Of a DNA stretch of 64,000 bases, positions 58,101 through 64,000 are shown in pieces. Where the stretch lies: the NCBI GenBank assembly GCA_023548195.1, contig JAJHZJ010000577.1, positions 2,145,574 through 2,209,573 of the forward strand. Reading direction: 5' to 3'. A model generated the notes under the pieces. That model was not told where the DNA came from. It saw nothing but the letters and a program-made list of their open reading frames with translations, and made no database searches. The translations under genes were made by a program, and so were the position numbers. Positions within the stretch are counted from its first letter, which is position 1. Every line of letters begins with the position of its first letter. Source of the stretch: Bettongia penicillata ogilbyi (Eukaryota; Chordata; Mammalia; Diprotodontia; Potoroidae).

Positions 58101-58214
58101 GCTCTAGGAAATTATGATATTCCTCCCAGTGATATTCTTTTTGTTATTAACCTCCTTGAGGTGTAATTTCTAGACCAAAGGGTTTGGATATTATAGTCTA
58201 TATTTGTAGCATAT

Positions 58215-58325
58215 TACATACATGTGTGTGAATACACAAACATACATACATACACACACATACATATACACACATGTATGTGTGTATATATACATGTGTA
58301 TGTATATATACATTATATATATATA
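58215..58325. repeat. CA/TA complex microsatellite
   Basis: acatacatacatacacac, tgtgtatatata and tatatatatat runs. The ORF at 58224-58559 begins inside it and is not a gene. Confidence 0.88.
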
Positions 58326-58329
58326 GTTT

Positions 58330-59560
58330 CTCTGCATAATTCTGGAACAATTTTCATAATATCAGGTAACAATATATTAACAAAGAACACTGAACATAAA
58401 TGTTGGAATCAACAATCCAGATCCATTTACAGAGACAAAAGGATTCATGATTGCAAGAATCAAATCATTACTAGAGAAATTACAAAATGTTCATTCTTAA
58501 AATGTCCAGACTTAAAGATTGTTGCAGGATTTTCAAAGAAAACAGCAGAAACTGTGTAACATATCATTGCTGGTTGCAAATATTTAGCACCCACTACCTA
58601 CTTAAAAAGAGACAGTCAAGAAGATGAAATTTTGCACTAGATGACTTTTCTTTATAGTCTAAAAGATGACAAATCTTTGTACTACAAATATAAACCCCTA
58701 AGTCCCCTTGAGAATTCAACAAATACTGTACTTGAGCCAGAGCGTTATTACAGAATTATCATGTACAATTATCTGAACATAACATTGACTCACAAAAAAA
58801 TTAAGAACAATAATTTTAATAGATGTTTCCATCCTGAGAACTAATAACTTCCAAACTTTGGAGCAAAAATAGACTAGTCAGAGGAAATCAAAACCATGTG
58901 GGAAAGTATATAGCATATCTTACAGCTTAATTTCTATTGGAGGTATCCCAAAATTAGACTCAGTAAATTTATACACAATAAATTTGCATTCCAACAAAAA
59001 TTCATTCAAAATTAATTATTTTAATTACCTGTTCAATTGTTCAGCAAATATTAAATATGAATAGTTGGAGGAGTGACTTATTCTGAACCATTTCTGTCTA
59101 AACTCCATTGATATAAAAAATAAGAAAAATTAAATTATACAAATATCCTCCTTATCAAGTGCTCTTAGTTCTTTGTGGGCTAGGTCTTGTCTGTACATTT
59201 CAAATCACAGTTATCCCTTCCACATCACAGGGCTTAGGGGCATGGTGCCCCCATCATCTGGAAAATCTTTGTAAGATATTGGGCTCTCTCTTCATACCAA
59301 AGAGGAAGTCTGATTTTTTTTTTCTTTTACAGGATGTTTACAATAACTTATTGTAAAATTGGGTTATTTAGCCATACACTTCATATCATCTGCTGACCTT
59401 TGCAATGTCACCTAAGACTTCCTCAACCCCCCTCTCCCCAAAAAATTCCCATTTAATTTATTATGCTGACTTGAAATATATTGAAACTGAGATGGAGAAA
59501 GTCATAATGTGGAAGGGATAACTCTATTCTAATTTGAGTTGCAGTTATTTGTGTATTTTA
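58330..59560. other. Unassigned intergenic sequence
   Basis: About 1.2 kb, no recognised element. Confidence 0.5.
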
Positions 59561-59564
59561 TTGA

Positions 59565-59905
59565 AGAGGCAATTGGGTATTTGGTAAAATCTCTGAGTCT
59601 GGAGTCAGAGAACCTAGATTCAAGTTGATATGACATTTACTCCTCAGGTCAAGACAAGATAATTCATTTATTTATCATTTTCTAAGTGTTAAGCACTGGG
59701 TTAGGCACTGAGGATATAAAGACATGAAAAACAAAACAAATATAACAGGAATCCTACAACCCTTCATCTCAAGAAATGAATCTTCTAATGAAAGTAGACG
59801 TTTGTCCTTGGGCAAGTCACTTAACTGGATTTCCACAAATCTAAAATGATAGAGTGAAATTAGATGAACTCCAAAGCCTCTTTCTGCTCTAACTCCTTTG
59901 ATTAT
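59565..59905 (+). repeat. MIR/THER SINE split by an L2-type segment
   Basis: 59565-59640 ('aggcaattgggtatttggtaaaatctctgagtctggagtcagagaacctagattcaag') and 59805-59905 ('tgtccttgggcaagtcacttaactgg', 'aaaatgatagagtgaaattagatga') are two halves. 59650-59800 is a reversed L2 end ('ttcatttatttatcattttctaagtgttaagcactggg'). Confidence 0.7.
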
Positions 59906-59924
59906 GTCTTATACCACATTCTTA

Positions 59925-60010
59925 TAAGTTCCTTAGAAGCAGGGTCTATGTACCTAGCATTGTCTTTTACACATTGCACATAATAGATGATAGTTGAATT
60001 TAATTAAGTG
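59925..60010 (+). repeat. L2 end fragment
   Basis: 'taagttccttagaagcagggtctatgtacctagc' with 'cacataatagatgatagttgaatttaatt'. Confidence 0.65.
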
Positions 60011-60014
60011 AATA

Positions 60015-60580
60015 GATTCCTACGTATGGTCCTTATTCCAAAATGTTAGTTTGAATAGGAAAGAAAATCATCAATATGTAGTTAATTCACCACACCATGG
60101 TCAATGCTGATCACAACTCACTGATTCTATGACTCTTTAAGGAATCCTGTGCAAATGTGCATTGATTATTATGAATTCATTTCTTAAGGACGAATTGTCA
60201 GTTACTTGAAATTAGATGAGATTTCTGATTTAAAAAATATTTGGAATGCTACTTCACATATGAAGTTAGTGACAAAATGAAATCATGTCTCCCCTTATAT
60301 TATATAATGCTTAATAATTAATTGAAAAGATGATCTCCATGGAATTAATCATTTTAGTCAGAGATAGATTCTGGACAAAGGTTTAAGTTTTTTTTTTTAA
60401 TGGGAGGGAATTCATTGTGATTAACACTTAATTTTTCATCTACATATGTAATAGCCAATTATTATAACTACTCATATATCTTTCTCCAACTATTGGAGAC
60501 CCTGATGGACATTCATTGGAGCTGACAACCATGAATTTCTTGCCTTCTACAGACAGTACAAAATTGCATCCATGTCTTTC
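60015..60580. other. Unassigned intergenic sequence
   Basis: No recognised element. Confidence 0.45.
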
Positions 60581-60584
60581 ATAG

Positions 60585-60835
60585 GGAGCTAGGTAGCACA
60601 GTGATCTGGCCATGGAATTAGGAAGACAAGTTGAAATCCAGCCTCAGGTATTAGCTCGCTGTGTGACTATGGACAAGTCACTTTACCTGTTGCCTTAATT
60701 TTCTCAACTATAAAATGAAAAGAGTAATAGCACCTACCTCATCAGGTTATTGTGAGAATTAAAATGACATAATATTTCAAAGCATTTAATATAATGACTG
60801 GCTCATAGTAGATACTATAAATGTTATCCTTTATT
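60585..60835 (+). repeat. MIR-like SINE, nearly complete
   Basis: 'gggagctaggtagcacagtgatctggcc', 'gctgtgtgactatggacaagtcactttacc', 'agtaatagcacctacctcatcaggttattgtgagaatt' and an L2-like end 'tggctcatagtagatactataaatg'. Confidence 0.8.
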
Positions 60836-60979
60836 GAATTGTCCTTCTGAAATTGCCCCTGTAGCCACCACTTCACATCATTTTTGTTATGACCTCTGAG
60901 TGTCATCAATCTGAAAACCAAGATTTATTTATCTTCTTTTCCTCCACCTCCCTGCCAGTTGATACTATACCTATAAGCT

Positions 60980-61225
60980 CTCTGGTAGAGTGGAAAAGTA
61001 CACTTGATCTGAAATTAGTAGATCTGGGTTGGAATCCTACTTCTAAACCTATGTGACTACTGGCAGGTCACAATTGCCTTGGGACTCAATTTTCTCATCT
61101 ACAAAATTCAAGTAATATAAACTATGCTACCTATCCTACAGAAGAGATATAAGAATCAACTTAGTTACTGAATCTAAAATACCTTGTAAAACTGAAAGTG
61201 CTACATAAATGTCAGTTATTTCTAT
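60980..61225 (+). repeat. MIR-like SINE
   Basis: 'ggtagagtggaaaagtacacttgatctgaaattagtagatctgggttggaatcc', 'cctatgtgactactggcaggtcac', 'aaagtgctacataaatgtcag'. Confidence 0.75.
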
Positions 61226-61229
61226 TTTT

Positions 61230-62045
61230 GCAGATTGTATGTACTCGATGAATATTTGTTAAATGATGGGAGAAAGGAACATTTTTTCCATCTATTGGCT
61301 GGATTAAGGATTACAGAAGGGCAGTTCAGGTTGCGAGGGTAGGAAGAAATGTTTTTTCTGGCATGCAGAATAAAAACTTGGAAAGCATGACCCCATAGAA
61401 ACAATATTATAAATGATGGTTAGACTCTCCATAGTAACCATAAATTCAACTACATTTTGGGTAAAAAACAATTTTGTGGGCTACCCTAAGAACCTAACCA
61501 CCATTTGTAACATGATTTCTGTGGGAAAATGTGTTCTGAGATCCATCAAATGAGTTGCAAATAATTTTTATAACAATCTGTTCACAAATAGGACTATGCT
61601 ATAGTGGCAGATGGTTCCCTCTTGTGTAGCAAAATAATTTATTTCTTCATTTGCAAAGAGGAAGAAATCTTTCTTAATTTACTTGCTGTCTTTTAAATGT
61701 TCTTTCTTGGCCTACCTTGGACCTAATATGGTCTGAGATGCAAGATCTCCCAAAGTAAAAGCTTAGAAGTCTTAAGCTAGTGGTAGAAAAAGATATACAC
61801 TTGAAGGAGTCCCCCAGCCTCTAATTGCTTTCATATGCAAGGGTCAATTAGCAGAGGCAAGAGCTGCTAAACAGGAGCTTCATGGAAGTGACAGATTCTA
61901 GATCAAATAATGAGAATCACCAGTTGCAAGAGAAAAATGACTGTTTCAGGCAAAAGATTAGGATATTGAAATAATAGCTTATCAAAAGTGTTTTACCAAT
62001 GCAAACTTTAAAATGCAACATAAATTCTGGTCATTCTTATTTTCA
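61230..62045. other. Unassigned intergenic sequence
   Basis: No recognised element beyond a few L2-like bases at its left edge. Confidence 0.45.
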
Positions 62046-62049
62046 TAAT

Positions 62050-62500
62050 TACTAGCATTTATATGTCCTTTTAAAGTTTTAAAAACAATGCCCACACATA
62101 AGTTCATGTGAATTTCAGAATTACTTGGTGAGTTAGGAACTGCAGGTATGATTATCTCCATTTAATGGGTGAGGAAATTAGTTGAGAGAGAATAAGAGAT
62201 TTGCTTATTTGTCATTGTTAGTATCTAACTCTCCATGACCCCATTTGGGGTTTTCTTTGTAAGATACTGGAGTAGTTTTCCATTTCCTTCTCCAGCTCAT
62301 TGTATAGATGAGGAAGTGAGGCAAACAGGGTTAAGTGAGTTGCTCAAGGTCACATAGTTAGTAAGTCTCTGATGCTAGAGATGACTTCATGCCCAGCACT
62401 CTATCCATTATACCACTGAGGACCCCCAAGTGATTTGTTCATTTTAACTATCAGAAGTAGGTCTTGGACTTAAGTCTTCCTGACTCGAAGTCCAGAGTGG
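62050..62500 (-). repeat. MIR SINE interrupted by a MAR1-like SINE
   Basis: 62050-62205 ('tatgattatctccatttaatgggtgaggaaatt') and 62430-62500 ('agtaggtcttggacttaagtcttcctgactcgaagtccag') are reversed MIR halves. 62207-62428 is a reversed MAR1-like SINE with tail 'ttgtcattgttagtatctaactctccatgaccccatttgggg' and core 'gttaagtgagttgctcaaggtcacatag'. GATTTGCTTA / GATTTGTTCA may be the remnant duplication. Confidence 0.75.
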
Positions 62501-62504
62501 AATC

Positions 62505-62990
62505 TACCAGAGGGGTCAAATGTCACAGACAAATGATGTGCAGTCCTCAGTGTCTCATGAACACATGGATGTTTTAATGCCTGGGAGTAAAGGTCCTCTT
62601 GGTAACCCCAAATGAACTTCAGCTGGATAGCTCCCTGCCAAGGCTAATAATTACCCACAAAGGAAATGATCATCTATAAGGAACAGCAGCAGAGATTTCT
62701 TCCCACAGCCTCATCTGCCTATCACAGAGTTGAAGAAACCCAAACCTTTCTATTTGTGTAGGCTCCACTAAGGGCAGTGTCCATGTTATTTCCACACACT
62801 ATATTAGTTGCAAACTCAGACAGCAATAGGAGACACTAAACCATACATAAAGATCTCTGTGGATCACACACTGACTAGAAAACCATATATCAATATTATG
62901 TTCTATTGTATTTTCCTTTATTTTGTTAAATATTTCGTATTTACACTTTAATCCAGGTCCGTCCTCACTGGGGAATGTTTATTCAGCAAT
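62505..62990. mobile_element. hAT-like element, diverged
   Basis: The left end, ccagaggggtcaaatgtcac, resembles the CAGAGGTGTCAAA terminus. The interior near 62905-62955 (ttctattgtattttccttta, TTACACTTTAATCCAGGTCC) matches the interior of 22810-23071. The right terminus is not clear. Confidence 0.4.
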
Positions 62991-63029
62991 ACAGTAGTGG
63001 ACAAAGTTTCACTATGTTCTCTGAAGTCC

Positions 63030-63180
63030 ATTTAAGCTCCATGAGAGCAGGGTCTATGTTTACTCTGCATTCTCTATCAGTAGAAGCTCCATGAGGGTAA
63101 AGCCCATGCCTCTTTTACACTCTATATCTTAAATGTTTCGCACATAGGAGGCACTTACCACATATTTGTTATTGTGATTG
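63030..63180 (+). repeat. L2 end fragments (two partial copies)
   Basis: 'aagctccatgagagcagggtctatg' at 63034 and 'aagctccatgagggtaaagcccatgcc' at 63083, then 'cacataggaggcacttaccacatatttgtt'. Confidence 0.7.
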
Positions 63181-63279
63181 TTAAAAATGATTTTTTTGGA
63201 ATTTTGAGATGATTATGGAAGTGTGAAAGCATGTATGCCAAGATGCAGAAATCATAGTAATTTCAGAGGAATAGCCAGG

Positions 63280-63410
63280 AAGAATAATAACAATATTCTT
63301 TACATAGTACTTTGGGGGTTACAAACCACTTTACATACGTTAAATCATTTGATCTCATTTGAGATTAATGAATCTAAAGGATGCTATCAGCTTTGTACTA
63401 CAAGCCTATG
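63280..63410 (-). repeat. MIR fragment, reversed
   Basis: 'aataataacaatattctttacatagtactttgggggttacaaaccactttacatacg' corresponds to the reversed MIR tail. Confidence 0.65.
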
Positions 63411-63789
63411 ACTATAGTCTATAAGTCCCTTCCCCTCCATTTACCCATAATTTCTGTGAGTCACCCCCCAGAGATAAAAAGGAAGTGGATGATTATTAAA
63501 TATCTACTATGAAAATAAATTTGGTGAAAATCAGTCAATACCATTAAAAAGTATCTTAGCATAGTCAAAGAAACAGATTTAGATGGTAAGGTAAAAGACT
63601 ATCCCTTTGCTCAGTGATTAAGCTACCATGTTTTATGATTAATGTAAATGGAATATACTGTCCTCATTAAAAAAAAAAAACAACTCTTAATGAATTACCT
63701 GGACAGATCTTTGATTAAAAACAATAGCTACAATTGGTATTGAATGAGCTACAATTGTCTTTTATGTTTATGTATAGAGGTATAAATAT

Positions 63790-63852
63790 CATTTACATAT
63801 ATATATATATACATGTGTGTATATATATATGTGTGCGTGTATATATACATAA
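63790..63852. repeat. TA/TG microsatellite
   Basis: tatatatatatat and gtgtgtatatatatatgtgtgcgtg runs. Confidence 0.9.
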
Positions 63853-64000
63853 TCTAAATAACTGATTAACAAAATCTCAATCAAAACATATAGTTGACTA
63901 GCTTCTTTTCATCTTATTAGGCTTGAGATGTGTTGTAATTCTTCTCTACAGAGTCCATTTACATAACCTGGCCAAAGTTTTGAAAAAACCCAGTGAATGG

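Noticed and set aside
1..64000. CRISPR array, operon, integron or other prokaryotic system
   Set aside because: No spaced identical repeats, ribosome-binding sites or dense coding; all features are those of a vertebrate genome.

Overview
The window is vertebrate nuclear DNA, AT-rich and intron-like, and most probably from a marsupial. Three things point there: tRNA-headed CORE-SINEs with the marsupial-type head (GGGGCAGCTAGGTGG-like, followed by the GTTCAAAT B box), L1-type elements whose ORF1 starts MPRKGKK, and abundant L2 and L3/CR1 debris. An Australian lineage is possible because the SINE type resembles the WSINE group, but I cannot fix the species from sequence alone. There are no bacterial, CRISPR or operon features.

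Region 1-14131 holds the only host gene I can support: the last four coding exons, + strand, of an arylsulfatase of the STS/ARSD/ARSE(ARSL)/ARSF/ARSH group. They lie at 1305-1439, 6583-6745, 12932-13053 and 13770-14131. All have canonical AG/GT borders, matching phases and no stop before the natural one. The N-terminal exons, including the catalytic cysteine, lie to the left of the window. Each intron carries transposons.

The most informative mobile DNA is a set of 'half-L1' (HAL1-like) elements: an L1 5' region, one ORF1 and an L1-type 3' end, with no ORF2. Two are full length with target-site duplications (1624-4427 and 39861-42712, both minus). A third (about 9990-12660, plus) was hit by an inverted copy of its own 3' end, which makes a large palindrome centred near 12183. 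A fourth, older relative lies at about 55660-58100.

Region 14132-64000 has no recognisable host gene. It contains L2 fragments (the largest about 17480-19790), L3/CR1 fragments (25270-27200 minus, 45030-45780 plus), the 3' end of an APE-class LINE with a terminal zinc finger (35025-35525), two related ERV-type solo LTRs (20108-20600 plus, 36321-36790 minus), hAT-like terminal-inverted-repeat elements, many MIR/THER/MAR-type SINEs, and microsatellites, including long GA and CT tracts. The remaining unassigned stretches are listed individually. The repeat family names are from recognition, not from a database search.
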